Shown: in pieces, positions 35,130 through 44,197 of the stretch
Layout of the letters: every line of letters begins with the position of its first letter
Position numbering within the stretch: the first letter of the stretch is position 1
Origin: Amycolatopsis sp. EV170708-02-1
GTDB taxonomy: Bacteria > Actinomycetota > Actinomycetes > Mycobacteriales > Pseudonocardiaceae
Direction of reading: 5' to 3'
Assembly (NCBI RefSeq): GCF_022479115.1
Contig: NZ_CP092497.1
Location: 5,456,001-5,520,000, forward strand
DNA length: 64,000 nucleotides
The notes under the pieces: model-generated
Told to the model about the DNA's origin: nothing
What the model saw: only the letters and a program-made list of their open reading frames with translations
Databases searched by the model: none
Position numbers and translations under genes: made by a program

Positions 35130-35160
35130 ATGAGCAACGAATGCCGCTCGAAAGGACGCC

Positions 35161-36710
35161 ATGAAGACCGAGGCACCGTCAGAGGCGATGGGGCACCGTC
35201 AGGTGCTCGAATCGCTGTCCGGTCTGCTGCTCGCGCTGCTCGTGGCGATGATCAGCTCGACGGTCGTGTCGACCGCCCTGCCGTTGATCATCGGCTCGCT
35301 GAACGGCTCGCAGACGCAGTACACGTGGGTGGTCACGGCCACCCTCCTGGCGGCGACCGCCACCACCCCGATCTGGGGAAGCTCGCCGATCTGTTCAACA
35401 AGAAGACGCTGGTCCAGATCGCGATCGTCATCTTCGTGATCGGGTCGATGATCAGCGGATTCAGCCAGAACACCGGACAGCTGATCGCCGCCCGCGCGTT
35501 CCAGGGCATCGGCGTCGGCGGCCTGCAGGCCTTGGTGCAGGTCGTGATCGCGGCGATCATCCCGCCGCGTGAACGCGGCCGCTACAACGGCTACCTCGGC
35601 GCGGTCATGGCGGTCGCCACGGTCGGCGGGCCGCTGCTCGGCGGCCTGATCGTGGACGTGCCGTGGCTCGGCTGGCGCTGGTGCTTCTTCGTCGGCGTGC
35701 CGATCGCGGTGGCGGCGTTCATCGTGCTGCAACGGACCCTGAAGCTGGAGACCGTGCGCCGGGAGAACGTCCAGGTCGACTACCTCGGCGCCGGGCTCAT
35801 CGCCGCGGGCGTGAGTGTGCTGCTGATCTGGGTCTCGTTCGTGGGCAACGGCTTCGGCTGGCTGTCGTGGCAGACGGCCGTCATGGTGGCGGGCGGCGTC
35901 GTGCTCCTCGTCCTCGCCGTGCTGGTGGAACGGAAGGTCCGCGAACCGGTCGTCCCGCTGCACATCATCACCCAGCGCACCCCGGCGCTGGCGATCGTCG
36001 CGAGCCTGGCGGTCGGGATGGCGATGTTCGGCGGCGCGGTGTTCCTCGGCCAGTACTTCCAGGTCGGCCGCGGCTACTCCCCCACCGAAGCCGGTCTGCT
36101 GACCATCCCGCTGATGGGCGGCGTGCTCGTCTCGTCCACCGTGTCCGGACGTCTCATCAGCCGCACCGGACGGATGAAGCCGTACATCGTGGCGGGCACG
36201 ATCACCCTGGTGATCGGCTTCCTCGGGCTGGGCACCGTCGACCACGCCTCGCCGCTGTGGCTGGTCGGCATCGCGATGGCGGTGGTCGGCATCGGGGTCG
36301 GCATGACGATGCAGAACCTCGTGCTCGCCGTGCAGAACACCGTGCCGCTGCGGGATCTCGGCGCGGCGAGCGCGTCGGTCACGTTCTTCCGGTCGCTCGG
36401 CGGCACCATCGGCGTCTCGGTGCTGGGCGCGGTGCTCGCGAACCGGGTCACCGCCGATCTGTCCACCGCGCTGCACGTGCCGGCTGGCCAGGCGTCGACG
36501 GGCAGCGTCAGCGCGCTGAACCTCAAGGCGCTGCCGCCGGAGGTCCAGACGATCGTGCACACCGTGTACGGCGACGCGACCGCGCACATCTTCCTGATCT
36601 CCGCGGCGGTGGGCGTCGTGGGCGTGATCGCGGCGCTGCTGCTCAAGCCGCTCACCCTGCGCACCACGCTCGACGTGGAGACGGAGCCGGAAGTCCCGGT
36701 GGCGCGATGA
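35161..36710 (+). pseudogene. MFS drug exporter (DHA2/EmrB-QacA type), frameshifted by one base
   Basis: The first frame gives MKTEAPSEAMGHRQVLESLS to TTPIWG; the second resumes GKLADLFNKKTLVQIAIVIF, the conserved loop between helices 2 and 3. One G added to the run at 35375-35378 restores WGKLADLFNKK and a 517-residue, 14-helix DHA2 exporter. The rest is well conserved. It is controlled by the divergent TetR and coupled (ATGA) to a universal stress protein gene. If the frameshift is real, efflux is lost. Confidence 0.86.
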
Positions 36711-37168
36711 ACGGGGCCTTCGAGTCCACTGTGGAGCGTTTCGGCCCGCCCCGGCACCACACGGGGCGGGCCATCCTGGCCGGGGTCGACGGCTCCGACA
36801 CGGCGATGCGGGCGGCCGCCTTCGCCTTCGGCATGGCCCGGCGCGAGGGCGGCAGGCTGATCGTCGCCTTCGTCTGCCGTCCGGCGCTCGGTCCCGCGGT
36901 CGCGGCGACGGTGGAACTCGACACGGCGGTGCAGCTCTACGAGGAGATCCGCGAGCAGATCCGCGCGGCGGCCGAAGAACTGGAAGTGCCGGTCAGCTTC
37001 CTGAGGATCTTCGGCGATCCGTACACCGCGCTCCGCGACACCGCCGACCGCAGCCTGGTCGACACCGTCGTGGTCGGCGCCTCACAGCAGGCCGGCCACC
37101 GGTTCGCGGGGTCGGTCGCGACCAAGCTCATCAGGACCGGGCACTGGCCGGTCCTGGTCGTTCCCTGA
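36707..37168 (+). CDS. Universal stress protein (UspA family)
   Basis: 153 residues. ILAGVDGSDTAMRAAAFA (about 23-40) and the C-terminal VVVGASQQAGHRFAGSVATK with PVLVVP are Usp hallmarks; the G-x2-G-x9-G(S) ATP motif is only partly kept. Its ATG overlaps the exporter stop, so it belongs to the TetR-controlled unit. Its last 87 bases also encode the C-terminal tail of the convergent EamA protein. Confidence 0.88.
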   Translation: MNGAFESTVERFGPPRHHTGRAILAGVDGSDTAMRAAAFAFGMARREGGRLIVAFVCRPALGPAVAATVELDTAVQLYEEIREQIRAAAEELEVPVSFLRIFGDPYTALRDTADRSLVDTVVVGASQQAGHRFAGSVATKLIRTGHWPVLVVP

Positions 37169-38050
37169 CGACCGGCCGCCGAGGAACGACACGGCCCCCA
37201 CCGCGGCGACGACGAGCGCGCACCCCGCCAGCTGCAACGGTGTCGGCCACTGGCCGAGCAGCGCGGCCCCGAACAGGATCGCGGCGGCGGGTTGCAGCAT
37301 CAGCACGGCGGAGCCGCCGCTCGCAGGCAGGGCGGACAACGCGCGCCCGATCAGGAGCCAGCCGAGCACCTGCCCGGTCACGGCCACCACGAACAGCCAC
37401 ACCAGCGCCGGAACGGGCGGCGTGACGTCGAGGTTCCCGGCGAACAGGCCCGACAGGCCGCCCACGCTCGCCGACGCCGCGGTCGCGGTGGCGAGCATCG
37501 TCGTGCGGCCGCCGCCGTCGGTTCCGGCGCGGCGCAACAGGATCAGGTACCCGGCGTAGGCCACACCCGCCAGCACCGCCATCACGGTGCCGTACCAGGG
37601 ATCGCTGCCCGCGGCGCCACCGTCCGCCAGTCCGCCCGCCAGTGCCGTGCCCGCCAGCATCACCGGGATGGACAGCCAGAACGCCCGCGGCGGCCGTTCG
37701 CCGAACCACAGCAGTCCGGCCAGCGGGACGAGGACCACCTGGACGTTGACCAGCGCCGTGGCGACCCCCGCGCCGACGGAGAGGATGGCTTCGCTCCAGA
37801 GCACCATGTCGATCCCGAGCAGGACACCGGCCAGCACGTGCCGCCGTCGCGCGGCCGGGGCCCGACGCCGTCCTCGCTCACGGGAGCGCGCGAGGATCAC
37901 CAGGATCGGCAACGCGAACAGGCAGCGGAAGAACGTCGCCGTCGTCGAGCTGACGCCGGACAACGCGACGAGCGGGGCGGACAGGGCGATCGCGAGGGCT
38001 CCGAGCACTCCTTGTACCCGCGGATCGGTGAGGAATCGGTTGTGCCGCAT
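37082..38050 (-). CDS. EamA/DMT family transporter
   Basis: 322 residues with ten predicted helices in two EamA repeats, a typical drug/metabolite exporter. The conserved fold ends near SFLGGRSS; the final ~35 residues (DQDRPVPGPDELGRDRPREP) are hydrophilic and encoded antisense to the Usp gene, so this tail is probably an accidental extension. The LysR gene at 38123 is divergent and is likely its regulator. Confidence 0.9.
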   Translation of the reverse strand: MRHNRFLTDPRVQGVLGALAIALSAPLVALSGVSSTTATFFRCLFALPILVILARSRERGRRRAPAARRRHVLAGVLLGIDMVLWSEAILSVGAGVATALVNVQVVLVPLAGLLWFGERPPRAFWLSIPVMLAGTALAGGLADGGAAGSDPWYGTVMAVLAGVAYAGYLILLRRAGTDGGGRTTMLATATAASASVGGLSGLFAGNLDVTPPVPALVWLFVVAVTGQVLGWLLIGRALSALPASGGSAVLMLQPAAAILFGAALLGQWPTPLQLAGCALVVAAVGAVSFLGGRSSGNDQDRPVPGPDELGRDRPREPVAGLL

Positions 38051-38096
38051 GGCTTCGATTCGATCGCACGGCGAGCGCGAGGACCAGCGAGATCCT

Positions 38097-38114
38097 CTTA
38101 CCCCGAGGGTTAAG
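38097..38114. promoter_or_regulatory. Candidate LysR box
   Basis: CTTACCCCGAGGGTTAAG, an imperfect palindrome just before the LysR start (38123) and 47 bases upstream of the EamA start. It fits a LysR recognition site with TTA/TAA ends. Confidence 0.5.
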
Positions 38115-38122
38115 CTCGGCTA

Positions 38123-39037
38123 ATGAGTGGCGATCTGTCCAATGTGGAACGGCTGCGGATGCTGCACGCGGTGTGGCGGCGGGGATCGCTCGCCGCGGCG
38201 GCCGAACTGCTGCACGTGACGCCGTCGGCGATCTCCCAGCAGCTGACCAAACTGGAACGGGAGGCGGGCACCGGGCTGCTCGTGCGGCACGGGCGCGGCG
38301 TCCGGCTCACCCCGGCCGGGCTGCTGCTGGCGCAGCGTTCGGACCGGGTGCTGGCCGAACTCCGCGCCGCCCGCGCAGATCTGGACTCCCTGACCGGGGA
38401 GACGACCGGCGTCGTCGAGATCGGAGCGATCCCCTCGGGGGTGCACACGTTCATCACACCCGCCCTGACCGGCCTCGCCGCCTGCCACCCCGGCATCGAA
38501 GCGCGGCTGCACGAGGTCGAACCCGAAGTGGCCCTCCCAGCGCTGGCCGACGGCGTGTTCGACGTCGTGGTCGTCGAGAGCTGGGAGAACCTGCCGCTCA
38601 CCCGGCCGCCCGCCACCCGCTGGACCGAACTGCGCGACGACTCGGCGATGATCGTGCTCCCCGCCGGACATCCGCTGGCCGGGGCGGATTCGGTGCGCGC
38701 CGAGGAGCTCGCGGAGGAGATCTGGGTCGCGTGGGCCCGCCCGACCCTGGCGAACGCCTGGCTCCGGCAGACCCTGCGCGAACGCGGGATCGAGCCGATC
38801 GTGCGGCATACGGTCAGCGGTTTCGGCACGCAGTTCGCCGTCGTCGCCGGGCTGGGCGCGGTCACGCTGGTGCCGAGTATGGCCACCACGATCGCGCCGC
38901 CGACGGTGGTGTGCGCCCCGCTCGAACCGGCCCTGCACCGGCAGCTCTACGCCGTGCAACCACAAGGGGGAACGCGGCCCGCCGTCGCGGAATGTGTCGA
39001 GGCACTGGTGGAGGCCGCGAGATCTTGGGGCTCGTGA
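38123..39037 (+). CDS. LysR-family regulator
   Basis: 304 residues. HTH in the first 60 residues: RLRMLHAVWRRGSLAAAAEL and SAISQQLTKLE. Effector domain about 90-300. It is divergent from the EamA exporter with 72 bases between starts and probably controls it. The TGA at 39035-39037 lies in the left arm of the family A palindrome. Confidence 0.92.
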   Translation: MSGDLSNVERLRMLHAVWRRGSLAAAAELLHVTPSAISQQLTKLEREAGTGLLVRHGRGVRLTPAGLLLAQRSDRVLAELRAARADLDSLTGETTGVVEIGAIPSGVHTFITPALTGLAACHPGIEARLHEVEPEVALPALADGVFDVVVVESWENLPLTRPPATRWTELRDDSAMIVLPAGHPLAGADSVRAEELAEEIWVAWARPTLANAWLRQTLRERGIEPIVRHTVSGFGTQFAVVAGLGAVTLVPSMATTIAPPTVVCAPLEPALHRQLYAVQPQGGTRPAVAECVEALVEAARSWGS

Positions 39038-39076
39038 GTGGCGAGGACGGTTAGAACCGTCCTCGCCACTCACGAG
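39031..39076. repeat. Palindrome family A, copy 3 (22-bp perfect arms)
   Basis: Arms 39031-39052 and 39055-39076, loop AG. It carries the LysR stop codon in its left arm and ends 5 bases before the stop of the convergent serine hydrolase gene. Probably a bidirectional terminator. Confidence 0.92.
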
Positions 39077-39081
39077 GTGGA

Positions 39082-40233
39082 TCAGCCGCAGAGGGCGTGG
39101 TCGATCACCGGCTCGATCGGATGCACCTCCGGCAGCGGGGCACCGGGAAGGTACGGCGTGAGGGTGTTCAGCGAGACCATCACGCTGCGCTTGCCGTCCT
39201 CGGTCACGCCGTTGCCCGTCAGGTATCCGGGCAGCGCGCCGCCGTGGCCCCAGTAAGTGCCGCAAGAGCCGGCCGTCTTCTGGAGGCCGAGCCCGTACTC
39301 GCCGAGCCCCGCCGCGGGCACGGTCTTCTTCATCTCGGCCAGCAGCGCGGGTTTGAGCACCTTGCCGCCCAGCAGCGCCCGCAGGAACTTGTTGCCGTCC
39401 TCGGTGGTGCTGTTGATCGAGCCGTCCGCTCCCCCGCCCATCGACGGGTTCATCAGCGTCACGTCCACCCGCCGTCCGAGCATCGGCGGGTTCGAACCCT
39501 CGACGACGAACCGGTCGTAGCCCCGCGCGTGCGGGGCCGGGATGAACGGCGACGTATGGGGCAGGGTGGTCTCACGCAGGTCCAGCGGACGGACGATCCG
39601 GTCGATGATCGCCTGCCGCCAGTCCCGGCCGGTCACCTTCTCGGTCACCAGCCCGGCGAGCACGTAGTTGGTGTTGGAGTAACCCCAGCTCGTCCCCGGC
39701 GCGAACTCCGGCGGCTTGCCGACCGCCAGTTTCACCGCCTCGGACGCGCTGAGCTCGTCGAACCGATGACGCAGGAAACCCTTCTCGGTGAAGAGATCGA
39801 GCTCCGCCATGTAGTCGTGCAGGCCGCTGGTGTGCTGCAGCAGCTGCCGGACGGTGATGGCCTTGCCGTCGTTGCCGTTACCGCTCACCACCCCGGGCAG
39901 CCACCGGTCCACGGTGTCCTCCAGGGAAAGCCGTCCCTCGCCGACGAGCTGGAGCATCGTCGCGGACAGGAAGGTCTTGCTGAAACTGGCGATCCGGAAG
40001 TGGCCGTTCCACGGCATCGGGGTCCTGGTCCGCAGATCGCCGTGGCCGCTGCGCACCTTGACGCTTCCCCTGTCCGTGCTCACCTCCACGAGCACGCCGG
40101 GGGAACCGTTCGCCACGATCGTGTCGGCGTCGCGTTGCAGTGTCCGGTGCAGTGGTGGCGCCGCGGACGCGACGGCCGGGGAAACGAGCGTTGCCGCGCA
40201 AAGGACGGCGATGACCACTGAAGTTCGTTTCAT
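39082..40233 (-). CDS. Secreted serine hydrolase (beta-lactamase class C / DD-peptidase family)
   Basis: 383 residues from the ATG at 40233. A signal peptide (1-25) is followed by the beta-lactamase fold: Ser83-x-x-Lys86 in ASFSKTFL, the Y-x-N motif in YSNTNY, and HGG in WGHGGALPG. The lack of a KTG triad (HxG instead) is usual for esterase/DD-peptidase relatives such as the Streptomyces R61 group. Acts outside the membrane, probably on peptidoglycan peptides or esters; resistance to beta-lactams cannot be inferred. Confidence 0.9.
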   Translation of the reverse strand: MKRTSVVIAVLCAATLVSPAVASAAPPLHRTLQRDADTIVANGSPGVLVEVSTDRGSVKVRSGHGDLRTRTPMPWNGHFRIASFSKTFLSATMLQLVGEGRLSLEDTVDRWLPGVVSGNGNDGKAITVRQLLQHTSGLHDYMAELDLFTEKGFLRHRFDELSASEAVKLAVGKPPEFAPGTSWGYSNTNYVLAGLVTEKVTGRDWRQAIIDRIVRPLDLRETTLPHTSPFIPAPHARGYDRFVVEGSNPPMLGRRVDVTLMNPSMGGGADGSINSTTEDGNKFLRALLGGKVLKPALLAEMKKTVPAAGLGEYGLGLQKTAGSCGTYWGHGGALPGYLTGNGVTEDGKRSVMVSLNTLTPYLPGAPLPEVHPIEPVIDHALCG

Positions 40234-40325
40234 ACCGGCAAAACTACGAAGCCGCGGCGAACCGGGCATCGGCTTGGAGGACGATACAGCCTCCCTCCCT
40301 GGTACCAACGGAGCACAGGGTCTTC

Positions 40326-40685
40326 TCAGGGTTTCAGGTCCATCCGGAGGAATACACCGAGGCGGAGGAATTTCGGCGGGCGCGTGACGCCGTCGGGGAA
40401 TTCGTCCGCCCCGACGAGCCGGGGGCCGGTGAGGTCCACTTCCCGTCCGCCGATCCGAAGCCGCGCCTCCCCGGCCGCCAGGATGTTGCGCACCCAGTCC
40501 GCGTCCGGGCCGTACACCGGGACGAACAGGTAGCCGCCGTCGACGGGATGCGCGTCGAGCGGCGTGTGGCGGGTCTTTCCCGAGGTGCGGCCGACATGGA
40601 TCAGCACCGGGTATTTCCCGCCGGCGATCGCGCGGGGGTTGAAGACCCGCTTGTTGACGTGTCCCCACCATCTCGGCATCGGCAT
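40326..40685 (-). CDS. DUF385/deazaflavin-dependent nitroreductase family protein
   Basis: 119 residues. YPVLIHVGRTSGKTRHTPLD (about 25-44) is the split-barrel motif of the F420-binding DUF385 (Ddn-like) family. Members reduce or bind substrates with coenzyme F420, which actinobacteria make. It is divergent from a TetR gene; two TetR-type boxes lie between them. Substrate unknown. Confidence 0.85.
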   Translation of the reverse strand: MPMPRWWGHVNKRVFNPRAIAGGKYPVLIHVGRTSGKTRHTPLDAHPVDGGYLFVPVYGPDADWVRNILAAGEARLRIGGREVDLTGPRLVGADEFPDGVTRPPKFLRLGVFLRMDLKP

Positions 40686-40705
40686 CGTGCTCTCCTCTCG
40701 ATAGC

Positions 40706-40738
40706 CTTACAAGCGTAAGGCTGACTTACACCTGTAAG
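40706..40738. promoter_or_regulatory. Two tandem TetR operators
   Basis: CTTACA-N2-CGTAAG (40706-40719) and the perfect CTTACA-N2-TGTAAG (40725-40738), centres 19 bases apart, fill the 62-base gap between the DUF385 and TetR genes. Confidence 0.82.
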
Positions 40739-40747
40739 GTTGTCAAC

Positions 40748-41389
40748 GTGCCGCCTCGCCGATCACTCACCAGGGAACGCGTACTGGAAGCCGCGATCGA
40801 AGTCGCCGACCGCGGCGGCGTGGAAGCGATGACCATGCGCCGCGTCGCGCAGCACCTCGGCGTGGAGGCCATGTCGCTGTACCACCACGTGCCGAACAAG
40901 GACGCGATCCTCGACGGCGTCGTCGACGCGGTGTTCTCGGCGATCGAGCTGCCCGGCGACGAATCCGGCGACTGGCGCGAGGCGATCCGCGTTCGCGCTT
41001 CGTCCGCACGCGCGGTGCTGTCGCGGCACAGCTGGGCACTCGGCCTCGTGGACTCCCGCCGGAATCCAGGACCGGCGACGCTGCGCCACCACGACGCCGT
41101 CTTGGGCGTGCTCCGGCGGGCGGGATTCACGCTCCCGATGGCGGTGCACGCGGTCTCGCTCATCGACAGCTACATCGGCGGTTTCGTGTTGCAGGAGGCG
41201 AATCTCCCGGCGAGCGAGGAGGTCGCGGAGGTGGCGGACGACATCCTGGAGCATCTGCCGCCGGGCGAATTCCCCTATCTGGCCGAGGTGATCACCGGCC
41301 ACGCCCAGCGGCCGGGCTACGACCACACGAGCGAATTCGACTACGGCCTCGACCTCATCCTGGACGGCCTCGAAGCCCGCCGGAAGTGA
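40748..41389 (+). CDS. TetR-family repressor
   Basis: 213 residues, GTG start. HTH (about 20-50): GGVEAMTMRRVAQHLGVEAMS; the HLGVEAMSLYHHVPNKDAIL segment and the C-terminal part place it in the tetracycline-repressor-like (TetR_C_1) branch. It is divergent from the DUF385 reductase gene, with two CTTACA boxes in the gap, so it very likely represses that gene and itself. Its stop is 1 base from the next convergent TetR gene. Confidence 0.92.
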   Translation: MPPRRSLTRERVLEAAIEVADRGGVEAMTMRRVAQHLGVEAMSLYHHVPNKDAILDGVVDAVFSAIELPGDESGDWREAIRVRASSARAVLSRHSWALGLVDSRRNPGPATLRHHDAVLGVLRRAGFTLPMAVHAVSLIDSYIGGFVLQEANLPASEEVAEVADDILEHLPPGEFPYLAEVITGHAQRPGYDHTSEFDYGLDLILDGLEARRK

Positions 41390-41390
41390 C

Positions 41391-42035
41391 TCACCCCGGC
41401 AGCACGAGGGCCAGCCGGGCGACCGGCGGCAACGGCGACGGCTCCGGCACGGCCCGGAAGGCCTGGATCACGAGCGCGGCGAACCGCCGGGACGCCGCGA
41501 CCTGCGCGGCCGGCGAAGCGGCCTGGATCCCGTTGTTGGCCATGAGCATGAGGATCAGGTCGTCGAGGACGAAGTCGGACCGCAGTTTTCCCGCGTCCTT
41601 GGCCCGGCCTGCCAGTTCGGCGATCGCCTTGAGCGCGTAGTCGCGGTCCGCGGTGAAGTCGACCGCCCGAGGAAAGGCCGAGACGAAAGCCGCCGTGAAA
41701 CCGCGGTCGCGCGAATGCAGCTCGCAGATCTTCTCGATCACGGAACAGAAACCGCACCACGGATCCGGGTCGGCGAGCCCGTCGTCGACGACGACGTGGC
41801 AGGCGCGCATCTGCTCGGCGAACGCCTCCGTCGCCAGGATCTCCTTGGTCGGGAAGTGGCGGTACAGCGTGGCGGGGCCGACTTCGGCGCGGCGCGCGAC
41901 CTCCCGCAGCGGCACGTTCAGGCCTTCGGTGGCGAACAGCGCGCGAGCCGCTTCGAGAATGCGTTCACGGTTGTCCAGGGCGTCGGAGCGCGGGATCCGA
42001 GGCAAACGATCGGTCACCACTCTCACTTTAGCCAA
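41391..42035 (-). CDS. TetR-family repressor of the quinone reductase gene
   Basis: 214 residues. HTH (about 38-66): VPLREVARRAEVGPATLYRHF. The ligand domain resembles TetR proteins that control dehydrogenase genes. It is divergent from the zinc-type/quinone oxidoreductase gene; a perfect palindrome starts immediately before its ATG (42036-42055), so autorepression and repression of the neighbour are likely. Confidence 0.92.
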   Translation of the reverse strand: MAKVRVVTDRLPRIPRSDALDNRERILEAARALFATEGLNVPLREVARRAEVGPATLYRHFPTKEILATEAFAEQMRACHVVVDDGLADPDPWCGFCSVIEKICELHSRDRGFTAAFVSAFPRAVDFTADRDYALKAIAELAGRAKDAGKLRSDFVLDDLILMLMANNGIQAASPAAQVAASRRFAALVIQAFRAVPEPSPLPPVARLALVLPG

Positions 42036-42055
42036 AACGGACGGGGGCGTCCGTT
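42036..42055. promoter_or_regulatory. TetR operator
   Basis: Perfect palindrome AACGGACG-GGGG-CGTCCGTT, directly upstream of the TetR ATG and 41 bases before the oxidoreductase ATG. Confidence 0.8.
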
Positions 42056-42096
42056 AACGTCCGCCGCATCAGTGATCGACGACCAGGAGACGAAGA

Positions 42097-43053
42097 ATGC
42101 GCGCAGTCGAGATCCGGACGTTCGGGGCCCCCGAGGGCCTCGCCGTGATCGACCTCCCCTCCCCCGTCCCCGCCGCGGGAGAGGTGCTGATCGAGGTGGA
42201 AGCGATCGGTGTCGGCGGCGTCGACACCGTGATCCGGAGCGGCGCGCTCGCCGGTTTCGGCTTCCAGGAAGGGTTCATCCCCGGCAACGAGGTGGCGGGC
42301 ACCGTCACCTCGGTCGGCGACGGTGTCGATCCGGACTGGATCGGGCGGCGCGTCTGGGCGTTCACCGGCGAGGGCGGCGGCTACGTCGAACAGGTCGCCG
42401 TCCCCGCCGAAAGGGTCGTGCCCCTCCCCGCGAACCTGCCCGCCGCCGACGCGGTGGCGCTCGGCACCTCCGGCATGGTGGCCCGGTTCGCACTCGCCCA
42501 CGTCCATTTCGCGGCGGGCGAATCGGTGCTGGTGCGCGGGGCCGCCGGCAGTATCGGGATCATGGCGGTGCAGCTCGCGGCACAGGGCGGCGCGAGCGCC
42601 GTGGCGGTGACGACGTCCTCGCCCGCCCGCGGCGAGCGCCTGCGCGAGCTGGGCGCGACCCACGTCCTCGACCGCTCCGGCGCGGGGGACGGCCCGGCGG
42701 GGTACGACGTCGTCATCGACATCGTGTCCGGTGTGGACATGCCGTCCTTCTTCGACCGGCTGAACCCGAACGGCCGCCTGGTCGTCGTCGGCGTGGTCGC
42801 GGGAATGCCACCGGCGGACTTCGGCGCGAAGCTGATGGCGACGTTCCGGAAGTCCCTGTCGTTCGCCGCCTTCAGCGCGGACTCGATCCCCGAGCCGGAT
42901 CGGCGGGCGGCGAGCGCGGACCAGTTCGCCGCGGCGGCGCGCGGTGACCTGCGTTCCGTGGTGCACGAACCGCTGCCGTTGGAGAAAGCCGTTCTGGCGC
43001 ACCGGAAGATGGACGACGGCGAGGTCTTCGGCAGGATCGTGCTGACCCCGTAG
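42097..43053 (+). CDS. Quinone oxidoreductase-like MDR protein
   Basis: 318 residues. GroES-like N-terminal part (1-120) and Rossmann part with VRGAAGSIGIMAVQLAA (about 145-161). The zinc-site cysteines of alcohol dehydrogenases are absent, so this is a zinc-independent NADPH:quinone-reductase-like MDR enzyme. Regulated, by inference, by the divergent TetR. Used for detoxifying quinones or enones in related bacteria. Confidence 0.92.
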   Translation: MRAVEIRTFGAPEGLAVIDLPSPVPAAGEVLIEVEAIGVGGVDTVIRSGALAGFGFQEGFIPGNEVAGTVTSVGDGVDPDWIGRRVWAFTGEGGGYVEQVAVPAERVVPLPANLPAADAVALGTSGMVARFALAHVHFAAGESVLVRGAAGSIGIMAVQLAAQGGASAVAVTTSSPARGERLRELGATHVLDRSGAGDGPAGYDVVIDIVSGVDMPSFFDRLNPNGRLVVVGVVAGMPPADFGAKLMATFRKSLSFAAFSADSIPEPDRRAASADQFAAAARGDLRSVVHEPLPLEKAVLAHRKMDDGEVFGRIVLTP

Positions 43054-43135
43054 GCAGGTCCATTGTGGAGCGCCCTGTCACCCGGTCAGTGCAAGTTTCC
43101 CCATCGCGTGCGCTCTCGCACTAGGCTGCCCACTC

Positions 43136-44197
43136 GTGCCAGATCCGATGCCCGAGGGAACCGGCTTCACGGCGGTCGGCCTGCGGCCGCTCTCCGAGGG
43201 CGAGGGCACCGGCGCGTACTGCGTGAACGACGCGGGGAAGATCGCGGGCGAGTCGGGGTCGCGGCCGGTGTGGTGGGACGGTGACGGTGCCCCCACGCCC
43301 TTTCCGGTCCTCGACGGCTGTTCCGGTGGCCGCGCGGTCAGCGTCAACGCGACGGGGCTCGTCGTGGGCTCGCTCTATGCCGGCGAGCACCTCCGGCCGG
43401 TGTGCTGGGGGCCCGACGGCCGGGTGCGCGCGCTCGAACTCCCCGACGGCGCGGTCTCCGGCACCGCCTGCCGGGTGAACGAACGCGGATCGGTGCTGGG
43501 CAACGTGATGTGGCCGGGCTTTCGCTGGCGAGCAGTGCGCTGGGGCCCCGGCGGCGAGGCCGTCGAACTCGGCACCCTTCCCGGCGACGGCGAGACACAA
43601 GGGCAAGACCTGAACGGTCTGGACGAGGTCGTCGGATCGGCCAAGAACGGCACGGGCACCCGGACCGCGGTGCGCTGGACGTCCTCGGGGAAGATCAGCA
43701 AACTGCCTCCGCCCCGCCGCTCGACGGCGTGCGGGATCACCGACTCCGGCGCCATCCTCGGCGACGGGGTGGTGTGGAACCGCGACGGCGGCACCGTCCT
43801 GCTGACCGGTGGACCGGAGTTCTCCGCGGGACAGGTCGTCCGGATCACCGCGCGCGGTGTCGCGATCGGCTGGGGCGTGACCCCGGACCGGCGCGGCACC
43901 TGCGCGCGCTGGGCTCCCGACGGACGCCCCACCGTGCTCCGGCCCTTGCCATCGGACGACGCCAGCACGTGTTTCGACGTCGACCAAGCGGGGACGGTCG
44001 TCGGCGAATCCGCCGGCCAGGGCACGGCGCGGCCGGTCCGCTGGGACGCGGACGCGACACCGTTCCCGCTCCCGTCGCCCCGCGGGCTCACGGCGATCGT
44101 GGCCCAGCACATCAACGCCAGCGGCACCGTCATCACCGGCTACGGCTTCGCCGCGGACAGCTCCACCTATCGCGGGATCGCCTGGCTCCGTTCGTGA
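43136..44197 (+). CDS. HAF-repeat protein of unknown function
   Basis: 353 residues, GTG start (an ATG at 43148 is possible). About seven copies of an HAF-like repeat are visible, core [VI]NxxGxVxG, e.g. CVNDAGKIAGES, SVNATGLVVGS, DVDQAGTVVGES and INASGTVITGYG. This predicts a beta-propeller-like fold. There is no signal peptide or membrane segment, unlike many HAF proteins that are exported. Function unknown. Its last 31 bases overlap the convergent TetR gene. Confidence 0.8.
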   Translation: MPDPMPEGTGFTAVGLRPLSEGEGTGAYCVNDAGKIAGESGSRPVWWDGDGAPTPFPVLDGCSGGRAVSVNATGLVVGSLYAGEHLRPVCWGPDGRVRALELPDGAVSGTACRVNERGSVLGNVMWPGFRWRAVRWGPGGEAVELGTLPGDGETQGQDLNGLDEVVGSAKNGTGTRTAVRWTSSGKISKLPPPRRSTACGITDSGAILGDGVVWNRDGGTVLLTGGPEFSAGQVVRITARGVAIGWGVTPDRRGTCARWAPDGRPTVLRPLPSDDASTCFDVDQAGTVVGESAGQGTARPVRWDADATPFPLPSPRGLTAIVAQHINASGTVITGYGFAADSSTYRGIAWLRS

